The translations under genes were made by a program, and so were the position numbers. 64,000 nucleotides of DNA from assembly GCA_020026155.1 (NCBI GenBank), contig JAHHQX010000005.1:53016-117015 (forward strand), written 5' to 3'. Position 1 is the stretch's first letter; every line of letters begins with the position of its first letter. The notes beneath the pieces are model-generated. The model saw only the letters and a program-made list of their open reading frames with translations. It made no database searches and was not told where the DNA came from. The stretch is from Actinobacillus sp. GTDB lineage: Bacteria > Pseudomonadota > Gammaproteobacteria > Enterobacterales > Pasteurellaceae. Of the stretch, positions 10,401 through 18,652 are shown piece after piece.

Positions 10401-11263
10401 CTATTCAATATTTTGTGGCAGATCGCGATTATGACGAAGAAGAAAGTCAATTTAATCCAATGACTTTACTTGATGACGATACAACAACGCAAATTACCAC
10501 TTGCCCAGATTATCCAGAAGGCTATTCACCTTTCCAATTCCCAGCAGGCAATCGTGTGGGGACGGCATTACACCATTTTTTAGAAAAACTTGATTTTCAA
10601 ATTCGCTTAGATACAAATCAGCCCGAACATCGCCAAATGCTTTTGAACTTAGCACAACAAATGGGTATGTATCTTGAAAATGACGAACAAGCAGAATTAA
10701 CAATCATTGGACTAGGTCTATGGATTAACGCCATTTTGGACACGCCATTTATGGAAGACAATCCGCTCGCGTTTAAAGATATTGCCTTAAATGAACGCCT
10801 TAACGAACTTGAATTTTTCTTTAGCGTACCAGAAAGATTTAATCCGACCCAATTTAATCAGCTCTTGGCAGAACATCATCACTTACCAAGCGAACCGCTT
10901 ATTTTAGAAAGTTTCAAAGGCATGATGCACGGCTTTATTGACTTAGTCTTTGTACATGAGGGGAAATACTACCTTGTGGACTACAAATCCAATATGCTCG
11001 GCACCTCGCAAAATGCCTATAACCAAACCAATATCCGTCAGAAAATGTTAAACGAACATTATGACTGGCAATACTTAATCTACGTTGTGGCACTGAATCG
11101 ATATTTGCGTAGTCGCTTACCTGATTATGACTACGAGCGTGATTTTGGCGGTGTAATTTATCCTTTCCTAAGAGGCATGACAGGTCAAGCGGGTGAGGGA
11201 ATTTATTTTGATAAACCTACCAAAATGTTGGTGGATACATTGGAGGCACTGTTTGCATGCTAA
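7481..11263 (+). CDS. recB: Exodeoxyribonuclease V beta subunit (RecB)
   Basis: Helicase-nuclease subunit of RecBCD, which processes double-strand breaks and loads RecA; 1260 residues, slightly longer than E. coli RecB (1180). An SF1A helicase Walker A is at the N-terminus (ASAGTGKT, about residues 28-35). DEFQDTD (motif II) and TRAK near residue 845 follow. The C-terminal nuclease domain shows GFIDLVF (Asp1154) and LVDYKSN (Asp1167, Lys1169), the expected catalytic residues. A perfectly in-frame 8-residue tandem duplication sits near residues 955-970 in the linker before the nuclease. recD overlaps the end by 7 bases. recC is not in this window. Confidence 0.97.
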   Translation: MTAKTIQPLNPITLPLNKTSLIEASAGTGKTHTIASLYLRLLLQVGENAFATPLRVDQILVVTFTKMATEELKGRIRERIHEAKLAFEAVRATGDCEQFKDNPFLYDLIQAVFKTSNLDIAITQLSLAEQDFDLAAIFTIHSFCQRMLRRYAFNSGLPFEIQLLEDGDELRLKTRFADEVWRESFYPQSLEVTKFIAKNGVSPDALLDRLRNLIGKDIAINLSQKDMLTNPTLSDFLQEQAVLQADFAKIQMNFKAQWLAHCAALESLFEENSANIARYATKGVSNYLGYFNDMKNWASQSDFALAPDRLSKYFTQSALENNLKKGINPFTHPLLTLAEDYAQAEAEFAQKYAESIKLFAYYFSKEVTHKLRDYKENHTEKSYDDLLWLMEKALRGEQSEQFAQVIRHQYPFAMIDEFQDTDPQQYFIFNEIYLKSHQDSAPSGFLMIGDPKQSIYKFRGADIFSYLKAAQDAENQFTLDQNWRSNAGLIESVNTLFSIKNDTSPFLYNDIRFSAVTAAKSKLNFVLNGEKEPPIRIYLQDIEDITGKSSKIVKLNEEDFAETCALSIRQWLESAKENQATLDGETLQAKDIAVLLRDAKQAKLIKDALAKQGINSVYLSDKSNIFQTDIARDMLFVLQACLNPLNEKNILNVLSCALFSLSMGDIDRIKQQESEWEATVQRFLQYQRIWQHQGVLAMLHQLLQQEQLMTRLFLLQGGERRLTDYLHLAELLQQASVLNESEAALLHWFEKQVSGDNKLSTAEIRLESDRALVKIVTIHKSKGLAYDLVWLPFIGFSSRKNGDNIPTYYDKEKGKVLWDMAGEHDDEILQETLAEEMRLLYVALTRAKYQVVMALPTYFGKNNAQRLAWNGLWNALTSDVLTDKNEPIETRSLLENWRNLAGGENIVIEEATVLPHFETPLTAETSHLQLDVAKFQGKISRDWSVSSFTKMKYQHLFKQYAQNLFKQYAQKQNAIQYFVADRDYDEEESQFNPMTLLDDDTTTQITTCPDYPEGYSPFQFPAGNRVGTALHHFLEKLDFQIRLDTNQPEHRQMLLNLAQQMGMYLENDEQAELTIIGLGLWINAILDTPFMEDNPLAFKDIALNERLNELEFFFSVPERFNPTQFNQLLAEHHHLPSEPLILESFKGMMHGFIDLVFVHEGKYYLVDYKSNMLGTSQNAYNQTNIRQKMLNEHYDWQYLIYVVALNRYLRSRLPDYDYERDFGGVIYPFLRGMTGQAGEGIYFDKPTKMLVDTLEALFAC
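10343..10390 (+). repeat. 24-bp tandem duplication inside recB
   Basis: Two adjacent 24-bp units (10343-10366 and 10367-10390) differ only at the first base. They encode HLFKQYAQ and NLFKQYAQ, preserving the frame. Confidence 0.95.
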
Positions 11264-13284
11264 CTTTATTAAAACAACTAAAAGATGAAAATATTATCAG
11301 TGCGGCCGATTATCATTTTGCCCAATTTATTGATAATAAACAAAAACCGTATCACTACGAACAAGGGATTGCCGATCTTGCTATTTTCTTAGCGGCGCTT
11401 TGTAGCTATCACCAACAACAAGCAGGGCATAGTTGCATAAATTTAGACGAAAATCTTGGCGTGAATCCCTTTTTGCTTTCGCAATCACAACGTGAGTTGC
11501 AACAAAGTATTCGCAATAAATTGATTTATCCCATTCACGAATGGCAAAGTCGCCTTGCGGACCACATTGCATTTAGTAATGATCCCTTTACCAAAATTGC
11601 ACCGCTCGTTTTTCAATTTAATTCGTTATATTTTTACCGTATTTGGCAAGATGAAATGCGGGTTGCACGCTTTTTCGCACGCCACAAAAAGCCACAAAAT
11701 TTACCGTTTTCCGATGCGGAAATTAAAGCTACGTTGGATAAATTATTCCCAGCCGAATTTACCCAGTTACTCCCGGAAGAAAAGCACGCTTGGCAAAAAA
11801 TTGCCGTAGCGACTGCGATTAAACAATCTTGTTGTGTCCTAACAGGCGGACCAGGTACCGGGAAAACTACCACTGTTACGCGATTATTGCTCGCCTTGCA
11901 GATGTTGTATCACGAAAAATTGATTATCAAGTTGGTGGCACCGACAGGGAAAGCTGCAGCCCGCTTAAAAGAAAGTTTAGACAATTCTTTAAAAGCGTTG
12001 GTGGAACGGGAACATATTGAGATTTCCGATAGCCTGCGTGAAAGCCTGCCACAAGATGCCGAAACCTTGCACCGCTTGCTGGGGATTAAATATTTCTCTA
12101 CCGAGCCAAAATATCACGCAAAAAATTTATTAAATATCGATGTGCTGGTGGTGGATGAGGCAAGTATGATTGACTTAGCTTTAATGGCAATGCTCGTGCA
12201 AGCCCTCCGAGCGGATACAAAAATCATTCTGCTTGGTGACCAAGATCAGCTTTCTTCCGTTGAAGCGGGGGCGATTTTGGCAGAATTGGGGCGTTTTCAG
12301 CAGTTTAAAGGGGAATTATTGCCTTATAGTAGCGCCCATGCGGATTATCTCCAACGTGTAACAGGCGAAGCCTTACCGCATCAACCAGCCGTTTCTTATT
12401 TGCGTGATAATCTCTGCCACCTCGTTGCTAGTCGCCGCTTTGGTGAACGCAAATTGATTGGGGCGTTGGCAAAATCAATCAATGCTTTACAAAGCGAAGA
12501 AAGCTGGCAACTTTTCGCCCAAGATACTGAGCATAGAGAAATTGAAATGGTGAATTTAGATTTTCCAAAGCAAGGGCATTTAAGCGAAGAGAAAAAAGCC
12601 CATCTTGCCTTACAAACCGTTGTTGAGCGGGCGTGTGAGGCATACCGCCATTATCTAGAGGAAATCGCTGAAATTCAGGCAAATAATTTACCGATTGCCG
12701 AGCAGTTAGATCGGATTTTTAAAGCCTTTAACCAAGTGCGTTTTCTCACCGCTGTGCGTAAAGGGAATTTAGGGAGTGAACGCCTAAACGCCCTCATTTT
12801 TGAAAAGCTCAAACAGCAAGGGCTGATTCATTTTCATCAAGGACGTGAAAATTATGCGGGCAAACCGATTTTAATCACCCAAAATGACCGCAACGTCCAC
12901 CTTTATAATGGCGATATCGGGCTTTATCTTATGGAAAAAAATGCCGATGGCGAAATCAAAGGGCGCTACTGGTTTGAAAACGGACAATCCGAATTACCAA
13001 GCCGTTTGCCCCAACATGAAAGTGCCTTTGTCATGACCGTGCATAAATCACAAGGTTCGGAATTTGCGCATACTTTTGTCGTCTTACCACTGGAATTTAA
13101 CCCCGTTCTCACCAAAGAATTGCTTTACACAGGCGTCACCCGTGCTAAAGAAAAAGTCACCATTTTCAGCACCGAAGACATCTGGAAAATGGCCGTCCGC
13201 AAAGCCACAGACCGCCAAAGTGGATTATCGTTGTGGTTTTGGAGTAAAGAAAATATTCAAAAAATAATGAATAACCAACTCTAA
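11257..13284 (+). CDS. recD: Exodeoxyribonuclease V alpha subunit (RecD)
   Basis: Fast 5'-3' SF1B helicase of RecBCD, 675 residues. Walker A TGGPGTGKTTT is near residue 197, motif II VVDEASMID follows, and the C-terminal motif VMTVHKSQGSEF/TGVTRAK completes the helicase core. The ATG lies within the last codons of recB (7-base overlap), so translation is coupled. It is somewhat longer than E. coli RecD (608), in line with Pasteurellaceae relatives. A strong terminator follows. Confidence 0.96.
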   Translation: MLTLLKQLKDENIISAADYHFAQFIDNKQKPYHYEQGIADLAIFLAALCSYHQQQAGHSCINLDENLGVNPFLLSQSQRELQQSIRNKLIYPIHEWQSRLADHIAFSNDPFTKIAPLVFQFNSLYFYRIWQDEMRVARFFARHKKPQNLPFSDAEIKATLDKLFPAEFTQLLPEEKHAWQKIAVATAIKQSCCVLTGGPGTGKTTTVTRLLLALQMLYHEKLIIKLVAPTGKAAARLKESLDNSLKALVEREHIEISDSLRESLPQDAETLHRLLGIKYFSTEPKYHAKNLLNIDVLVVDEASMIDLALMAMLVQALRADTKIILLGDQDQLSSVEAGAILAELGRFQQFKGELLPYSSAHADYLQRVTGEALPHQPAVSYLRDNLCHLVASRRFGERKLIGALAKSINALQSEESWQLFAQDTEHREIEMVNLDFPKQGHLSEEKKAHLALQTVVERACEAYRHYLEEIAEIQANNLPIAEQLDRIFKAFNQVRFLTAVRKGNLGSERLNALIFEKLKQQGLIHFHQGRENYAGKPILITQNDRNVHLYNGDIGLYLMEKNADGEIKGRYWFENGQSELPSRLPQHESAFVMTVHKSQGSEFAHTFVVLPLEFNPVLTKELLYTGVTRAKEKVTIFSTEDIWKMAVRKATDRQSGLSLWFWSKENIQKIMNNQL

Positions 13285-13647
13285 AATGCAAACTATACGC
13301 TACATTTTTATAAAAAATTCCCGAGGAATGCGGATATAACCTCGGGAATTTTTGATACAAACCTCTTATTTATATAGCCTACATGCTACAAAATTAATAA
13401 AATAGAATAATTAAGTATTTTATTTGCACAAATAATGATATTTATTAATCATACAGATTAAATATTAATCACAGACTTTTATCAAAAACAAATTTTCTTT
13501 TATTTCTCCCGTGTAGAAAGGGTATTTTTGGATAATTAATCATCAATTATTGGAATAATAGATCGATCTTAATTTTTTTGCGTGACAGAATAAGTTTTTA
13601 GAAAAAACATAGGTTGGTAATAGAGGCGTAGTTTATTTTAAACAAGT
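13285..13647. other. Gene-free stretch after recD
   Basis: It contains the recD terminator at its start. The remainder (13354-13647) is AT-rich with no supported gene or clear motif. Confidence 0.6.
13316..13353 (+). terminator. Rho-independent terminator after recD
   Basis: An 11-bp perfect stem, AATTCCCGAGG (13316-13326) with CCTCGGGAATT (13340-13350), is followed by T residues. Confidence 0.88.
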
Positions 13648-13936
13648 TTAGACGAGTGAATTGGAAGAGATTGATATGCTGATACAACATGTAGCAAGTA
13701 ATAGGGCTCCGATCCGTTCAATAAAGGTAAACCATAATAATTTCGTTTCACCTTTTCGACGACTTTCGGCTTCTAATTTAGTTTGTTCTATGACGAAATC
13801 AACAAGATCTGGACAAAAAGTATTTAATCGCTCCAATCCATTTATCTAAAAGCGGGTCATCCGTTTGGCTATGTGAGCGTTAAATTTTATTACCCGATAA
13901 GCTTTTAGCTTTAACCTGTGTATTTTTTGTTGCCAT
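13648..13936 (-). pseudogene. Decayed DUF2335-like small membrane protein gene
   Basis: On the minus strand an ATG at 13936 starts MATKNTQVKAKSLSGNKI and then meets an in-frame TAA (13880-13882). The same frame continues as SHSQTDDPLLD, after which the coding signal switches frame to give INGLERLNTFCPDLVDF and an acidic/basic stretch ending in a hydrophobic segment (IERIGALLLATCC). Read across one stop and one frameshift it gives a plausible protein of about 95 residues. The pattern (DDPLL, then P-x-L-V-D, then E-x-RRK, then a C-terminal membrane segment) loosely recalls DUF2335 proteins; that assignment is tentative. The intact 62-codon tail would need a TTG start with no RBS. The start overlaps the end of the upstream 63-residue gene by 26 bases, suggesting a former two-gene operon. 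Confidence 0.55.
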
Positions 13937-14102
13937 ATTTTTCAATGTTGCGATTTAGTGACGATGAAACTTTCTTTGCATCAGAACGCAAATTTTGACG
14001 ATCTTTCGCAAAACCCTGGCGGAATGTTGGGTATTGAGCAGGGCTTTGCAAAACGTTTGCGACAATGCTTAAGTTTGTTAAGCGCTTAAGTAGTGCAACC
14101 AT
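13911..14102 (-). CDS. Small hypothetical protein (63 residues)
   Basis: Unrecognised, basic, 63-residue protein. It is supported by a well-placed GGGAGAA RBS 5 bases before the ATG at 14102 and by its overlap with a downstream, decayed gene in the same direction. The N-terminal third is mildly hydrophobic (LLKRLTNLSIVANVL) and the rest is Lys/Arg/Asn-rich. No domain is recognised. A 9-bp inverted repeat lies upstream at 14213-14246. It is in the accessory stretch between recD and the YafO-like module. Confidence 0.55.
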   Translation of the reverse strand: MVALLKRLTNLSIVANVLQSPAQYPTFRQGFAKDRQNLRSDAKKVSSSLNRNIEKYGNKKYTG

Positions 14103-14212
14103 CTGTTCTCCCTGGAATGATTGGTGTTTGATATAAGTTAGGTTTTAACTTGTCTTCATTTGCAGACAACCTGGAGTATAAACAAGGCGTTTAAATTTGC
14201 AATTACATTTTT

Positions 14213-14246
14213 AAAGTAAACATTTATTACTTTAAACGTTTACTTT
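14213..14246. promoter_or_regulatory. Inverted repeat, possible operator
   Basis: AAAGTAAAC (14213-14221) and GTTTACTTT (14238-14246) form a perfect 9-bp inverted repeat with a 16-base spacer, in the gap between divergent genes. There is no T run, so an operator is likelier than a terminator. Confidence 0.35.
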
Positions 14247-14570
14247 ATTACATTGCGTAATCTATTTTATTCTTAAGCAGTCATAGTTAAATTTTTACAT
14301 AAAGACAATCCCTGCCTAATCTCCCATAACAATTTTTGCAAGCTTCATCGTATTTTTCACGGGAATTTTAAGAAAAACGCATTAATCATTGCGTCTGAAT
14401 AGATTATTTTCTGCTGTAACCAAAGAAGTAGTAGCGGGTTATTAATGGGGAAAGGGGGAGGGTTTGTGCTCCCTTGTTTTGGCGTGTTTAAATCAGATGA
14501 AATTATCGTTTTTATTATGTTGAAATTACGATCTCGATCGTGGTTTGGGTTGCTTTATAAACAGCAACTT

Positions 14571-14599
14571 TTTACAAATTTATTTTTATTTTGTAGAAT
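14571..14599 (+). promoter_or_regulatory. Sigma-70 promoter of the YafO-like module
   Basis: -35 TTTACA (14571-14576), 17-base spacer, -10 TAGAAT (14594-14599). The promoter lies 32 bases before the start of the first gene of the module. Confidence 0.6.
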
Positions 14600-14631
14600 G
14601 ACGAAGGTTTCAACATATTTTGGAGGTTATT

Positions 14632-15108
14632 ATGAGTTTTACGCGAGTAGGTGCATTGGCAACATTGTTGTTAGCACATATCCCTGCTGATGCGGCGATT
14701 CCATCATCTCCAGATATCATCACAAATCTTGTCCGTAATGAAAGTGGAGCAAAATTAGTTGTGACTGATGGATTAACAGATTTGGCAAGTTCACTTCACG
14801 ATTTGAATGATTATCTTGATAATATAACTCAAATCCAGCTGACTGATTTTCAATTGGTCCAAAAGGTTTTTGTTGCAGTCAATCGTTTGAAATCTCAGCT
14901 ATTATCTGAATTTAAAGATTTGCTTAAAACAAAATTTAATCAATCTTTCCGTATCTTTAATGCAGAAGTCATACACTTAAATACGCTTATGCATAATTTA
15001 AATGCTTCTGGGCAATTTTACGAAACGCAATCTTTTCGAGAATTACATTTATCTTCACAAGAGATCCATGAACTTGATGTTGCCATTGGTGATAAGGGCT
15101 GGGTATGA
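14632..15108 (+). CDS. Unknown protein, putative antitoxin partner of YafO-like toxin
   Basis: 158 residues; the start at 14632 follows TGGAGG at 14621-14626, and the longer frame from 14620 has no RBS. I do not recognise the family. The N-terminal region (GALATLLLAHIPADAA) could pass for a short hydrophobic segment; the rest is helical and acidic, with an SLHDLNDYLDNITQ stretch. It overlaps the next gene by ATGA (15105-15108), so the two are translationally coupled. Since the second gene resembles the YafO toxin, position implies an antitoxin. It is longer than YafN (about 97 residues) and shows no visible Phd-like fold, so the pairing would be unusual. Confidence 0.7.
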   Translation: MSFTRVGALATLLLAHIPADAAIPSSPDIITNLVRNESGAKLVVTDGLTDLASSLHDLNDYLDNITQIQLTDFQLVQKVFVAVNRLKSQLLSEFKDLLKTKFNQSFRIFNAEVIHLNTLMHNLNASGQFYETQSFRELHLSSQEIHELDVAIGDKGWV

Positions 15109-15575
15109 CAGCGGTTTGTATTGATGAAGATTTAAAAAAATTACCGCATATTGATAAATTAGCTAAGGGTGTCCTGGTTTACGAGCATACTTACGGTAAA
15201 GTTTTTCCTAGTTTTTTAGGCCGTAAAGGGGATTTTAATGAAAACCCTCAGGCACGTAGTAGTGGATTATTAAAATTACACTTTTTACCCAACGAGGATA
15301 AAGCTACGGCTGAAAAATGGGCGAATATCAAATCAGATAATCCATACAATCTTACGAGTGATCACTTTATTATTTACGCTAGACATCTTTGGGAAGAGGA
15401 TTTTATCAAAATCCTTGGTATTGTTACGCCTAATGCACATCAACGCACTCGTCAAAATTCTTATCTCATTTCATCCTATATAGAAAAAGCCGAATATTTT
15501 TACACGCTAGACCGACTAACTTTAGAGAGAATATGTGCTTTTACCGATAAGGATCTAGATATTTCAGTGCGTTAA
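15105..15575 (+). CDS. YafO-like type II toxin (mRNA interferase family)
   Basis: 156 residues. The central and C-terminal part follows E. coli YafO closely in layout: a VFPSFLGR segment (YafO: VLPDIFGR), then LLKLHF, then NPYNLTSDHFIIYAR, then WEEDFIKILGIVTPNAHQRTRQN and a C-terminal helix KAEYF. YafO is a ribosome-dependent mRNA interferase of the yafNO toxin-antitoxin system. This protein has an extra roughly 25-residue N-terminus. The start overlaps the stop of the upstream gene by 4 bases. A strong terminator 30 bases downstream closes the unit. Toxin activity is inferred from family resemblance only. Confidence 0.7.
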   Translation: MTAVCIDEDLKKLPHIDKLAKGVLVYEHTYGKVFPSFLGRKGDFNENPQARSSGLLKLHFLPNEDKATAEKWANIKSDNPYNLTSDHFIIYARHLWEEDFIKILGIVTPNAHQRTRQNSYLISSYIEKAEYFYTLDRLTLERICAFTDKDLDISVR

Positions 15576-15602
15576 TGGTCAATATTAAATATAAAAAAGT
15601 AA

Positions 15603-15632
15603 AAAACCGCCCTTGGGCGGTTTTGTTTTTTT
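15603..15632. terminator. Bidirectional terminator
   Basis: AAAACCGCCC (15603-15612) and GGGCGGTTTT (15615-15624) form a perfect stem, with T runs usable on both strands. It serves the converging YafO-like and DUF2310 genes. Confidence 0.9.
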
Positions 15633-16419
15633 AACTCTGTACATCCCATGCGATGTTTGAGAGCAAGCGGCAGTGGTCGCATTTGAAGTCGAAGACGCCG
15701 AAGAGGTTTTGTTGGAGTTTCCACGGTTTTTGGCAAAGGGGGCAGTGGCGGTTTTCTTCGGTTACCAGGTCTTCGCCACCGACACGGTAAAGGTAGTAAT
15801 AAGTCGGGATACCTGACACTTCTTCGATTTGTTGGCGAAGTGCGTAACCGTGTTTAAAAAGGCGGGTGTCCACGTTTGAAATCTCGGCGAGTGCGAGTTT
15901 TTCTAAAGCGGCGGCATTCATTTGTAATTGGTCGTAGGCTTGCCAGTTTTCTTGCCATTTAATGATGTCTTTCGCAAGATGTGGGACGTCTTTTAATTGT
16001 TTATAAAGCGGAATTGGCGCGAGGGTGTCACCGCTATGAAGCGGAGAACAAGATTGTACAAATGAAGTGTAGAGCATTTGCCAGCTTGGTTTTTCTGTAC
16101 AGGTAATTTCGGCATTCAGATCCTCGGCGATAATTTGTAAATTATCCAGCCATAACCCTAAATCTTCGACTTTTTCTAATGCTTTATCCACAAATTAGTT
16201 GTTCCATTCAGGTAAAAGGCTATGTTGTTCTGGGCAGACGGCACGCATGCCGAAGCCTTCTGTATCTTCTTGTTTTGCAACATAAAGGGAAATCTCACGC
16301 CCAATAATTTGCCCGTTATAGCGCCATTCATCAATTAATTTATTTATCGCTTGATAGGCAGCATTCATATCGCCTTGATAACTCGGTAGTTGTTTGAAAA
16401 ATACTTCAACCAAATACAT
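15631..16419 (-). pseudogene. DUF2310 Zn-ribbon protein gene split by an in-frame stop
   Basis: Two minus-strand pieces, 74 residues (16195-16419) and 186 residues (15631-16191), lie in the same frame separated only by TAA (16195-16197) and TTT. Joined, they give about 261 residues, the size expected for the Pasteurellaceae DUF2310 Zn-ribbon family. The C-terminus has CPLC and CDHC zinc ligands. The break lies at PEWNN-stop-FVDKALEKVEDLGLW, so a CAA-to-TAA change fits. Either a nonsense pseudogene, or two polypeptides if the GTG at 16191 reinitiates. An AGGA RBS precedes the ATG at 16419. Function of the family is unknown (possible nucleic-acid binding). Confidence 0.75.
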
Positions 16420-16454
16420 AAAATGTGTCCTTTGTGGTTTTTATAAAAAATAAA

Positions 16455-16497
16455 ACACGCCTCAATTTTCGTGAAATTTTATGAAAATTCAGGCGTA
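16455..16497. repeat. Dispersed palindromic element, inverted pair
   Basis: ACACGCCTCAATTTTC and GAAAATTCAGGCGT arms with an A/T-rich loop, upstream of the DUF2310 gene. Confidence 0.7.
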
Positions 16498-16597
16498 AGA
16501 ATGAGATAAGTGCCTTATTTTATGGCGAATCTTGTGTAGGGCGATAATGTAATACATATCCGCCATTCCTTCAAATTAAACCGTAGAAAAAATAAAA

Positions 16598-16639
16598 ACG
16601 CCCCGATTTTCATAAAAATTTACGGAAATCGGGGCGTGA
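16598..16639. repeat. Dispersed palindromic element, inverted pair
   Basis: ACGCCCCGATTT and AAATCGGGGCGT arms, 12 bp perfect plus a weaker continuation, just after the sulfatase-family gene. A T-rich flank on the minus strand could let it act as a terminator. Confidence 0.8.
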
Positions 16640-16656
16640 TTTAAGCAAAAAATGGA

Positions 16657-18609
16657 TTATTTTTTACTTGGTGTAATGCTTGCTGGATAGAGGTGATGCG
16701 CGTAGGCATAACTTCCCCAAAGAGCATAAGCGAGCGCTTCTTTTTTCATTAACTCAGGCACTTCGGCAGGGGTGAGTTTATGGGTTTCTGGGTTATAGGT
16801 ATAACCTGCAGGCGCTTTGTTTGGTTGTAATAAAACCACATCGTTACCGACACGGTATGCAAAAGTTTTATCAAATTGCATAAAGTTGCGGTTGAGATCT
16901 TCATCGGTGGTTAAATCCTGTCCTAACATTGGATAATCCGCACTGATACCAATTGCGGAAAGCAGTGTGGTCGGCATATCAAGCTGACTTACCAAGCGAT
17001 TATCTTGGCGAGGTTTGATACCGGCACCGATAATTAAGGCTGGAATATGGAAATGTTTTACTGGCACAAGGGTTGCGCCGAATACGCGTGAATCGTGGTC
17101 AGCGATAACCAAGAATACGGTATTTTTCCAATAATTAGAATTTTTCGCCATTTTGAAGAATTGACCAATCGCATAGTCAGCATATTTTGCTGCATTATTG
17201 CGGGTCGCTTTTTCTTTGTCGTAGAGTTTGATTTTGCCGTCTGGATATTCAAACGGATCGTGGTTACTTGAACTGAATACGAGGCTGAAGAACGGTTTAC
17301 CTTCTTTAGCAAGTTTGGTGAATGTCGCATTCGCACGGTCAAATAAATCTTCATCGCTCACGCCCCATGTGCCGACAAATTTCGGATTTTTGTAGTCGTT
17401 TTGGTCGATGATGGTATCGATACCGTTGTTATAGAAGAAGGTTGCCATGTTATCGAATTGTTTTTCACCGCCATAGATGAAAGACGTGTCATAACCGTGT
17501 TCTTTCAAGACACGTGCGATAGTAAAGAATCCATGTTGGCTTAATGGAAGTTTTACCACGCTACGCGCTGGCGTTGGGGTAAAGCCAGTGATGGTTGCTT
17601 CAATACCACGGACAGAACGAGTTCCTGTTGCGTATAAACGTTTAAACCACCAACCTTCTTTAGAAAGTTGATCAAGATTCGGTGAAAGACCACGTTTATC
17701 GCCTAACGCACCGATAAATTGCGCACCTAAGCTTTCTTCAAGAATAATCACGAGATTTTTTGGTTTACCTTTGTAGGTTGCATCGTGATGGATCCAAGTT
17801 GGATATTCTTTAGAGAGATAAATGCTATCTGGTCGTTTTTGCGCTTCGCGCACGAGTTTAATGATCTCTGGCAATGGCATTTTGCCGTAAAGCTCAGCGG
17901 CATTCGCTTCTTTTTGCATTTGGTTAATCGCAAAACCAAGTGAATAGGTTGAGTTTAGGACTAATGAGTTCACCAGTGCATCAGGGGAGAATGCCACCAT
18001 AGAAGGGTTGATTGGGCGGTGTTCAAAGCTAGAGCGCGCACCCATAAAGGTCAATGCACCTACGATTAAGAATGCCACAATACGCCAATACCATGGGCGG
18101 TAAGTGATGTTTTTCATCACACGACCCGAAATTTTCCAGTAAGCGATCACCATGACAATGGTGATAATCGGTGTCACAATGAGGGCAAAAGTATGACCTT
18201 CGGCCAGCATGCTAAACACTTCTTTCGGGCTATTAAGGTATTCAAAGAAAAGACGATTTGGGCGGAAGTCATAAGTATTAATGAAAGCAGGGGTTGCCGC
18301 TTCCATAAAGGCAATGACAGAAGAAATCGCAACAAGATAAATGCGAATAATAAAGTTAATAACACGTCCAAAGGCATTATTACTCGCAAAGAAATACGTT
18401 AAAATGATCGGAATCGTGAAGAGCCAGCAGAGGGTCGATACGTCAATGCGGAGTCCTTGGAGGAACATGACATGCCAGCCATCAACAGCTGAAACTCGGC
18501 TAAATTGCCATAAACACAAACCTAGTCGGCTCACAAAGAATACCGCAAGGTTTATCAAAAAGAATACAACCAGGGGATATAAAGCCCCTAACTTCTTGCG
18601 TAATTGCAT
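16657..18609 (-). CDS. LTA synthase-like membrane sulfatase/phosphotransferase
   Basis: 650-residue inner-membrane protein of the alkaline phosphatase superfamily (Sulfatase domain), resembling LtaS-like proteins of Gram-negatives. About five N-terminal membrane segments (residues 10-200) are followed by a periplasmic catalytic domain with IILEESLG (metal-binding Glu), ATGTRSVRG near residue 331 (probable Thr nucleophile), SSSNHDPFEYP and VIADHDSR. Such enzymes transfer phosphoglycerol or phosphoethanolamine head groups, or hydrolyse them; which one applies here cannot be read from sequence. AAGGA precedes the ATG. It is flanked by palindromic elements and is likely monocistronic. Confidence 0.85.
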   Translation of the reverse strand: MQLRKKLGALYPLVVFFLINLAVFFVSRLGLCLWQFSRVSAVDGWHVMFLQGLRIDVSTLCWLFTIPIILTYFFASNNAFGRVINFIIRIYLVAISSVIAFMEAATPAFINTYDFRPNRLFFEYLNSPKEVFSMLAEGHTFALIVTPIITIVMVIAYWKISGRVMKNITYRPWYWRIVAFLIVGALTFMGARSSFEHRPINPSMVAFSPDALVNSLVLNSTYSLGFAINQMQKEANAAELYGKMPLPEIIKLVREAQKRPDSIYLSKEYPTWIHHDATYKGKPKNLVIILEESLGAQFIGALGDKRGLSPNLDQLSKEGWWFKRLYATGTRSVRGIEATITGFTPTPARSVVKLPLSQHGFFTIARVLKEHGYDTSFIYGGEKQFDNMATFFYNNGIDTIIDQNDYKNPKFVGTWGVSDEDLFDRANATFTKLAKEGKPFFSLVFSSSNHDPFEYPDGKIKLYDKEKATRNNAAKYADYAIGQFFKMAKNSNYWKNTVFLVIADHDSRVFGATLVPVKHFHIPALIIGAGIKPRQDNRLVSQLDMPTTLLSAIGISADYPMLGQDLTTDEDLNRNFMQFDKTFAYRVGNDVVLLQPNKAPAGYTYNPETHKLTPAEVPELMKKEALAYALWGSYAYAHHLYPASITPSKK

Positions 18610-18652
18610 AAAATAATCCTTAAAAATATAGGGGCTTAAAATTCATAGTGCG

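Larger units (their letters stand above)
14103..14631. other. Intergenic region between divergent small genes
   Basis: It separates the minus-strand 63-residue gene from the plus-strand toxin module. It holds a 9-bp inverted repeat at 14213-14246 and the module promoter at 14571-14599. Short plus-strand frames here lack RBSs and are not called. Confidence 0.6.

Noticed and set aside
14445..14690. 81-codon plus-strand frame upstream of the toxin module
   Set aside because: No RBS, odd composition, and it overlaps the promoter and the better-supported gene starting at 14632.
17360..17390. Further half-copy of the dispersed element in the sulfatase gene
   Set aside because: CACGCCCCAT is present but the rest diverges from the ATTTTCG plus A-rich tail pattern.
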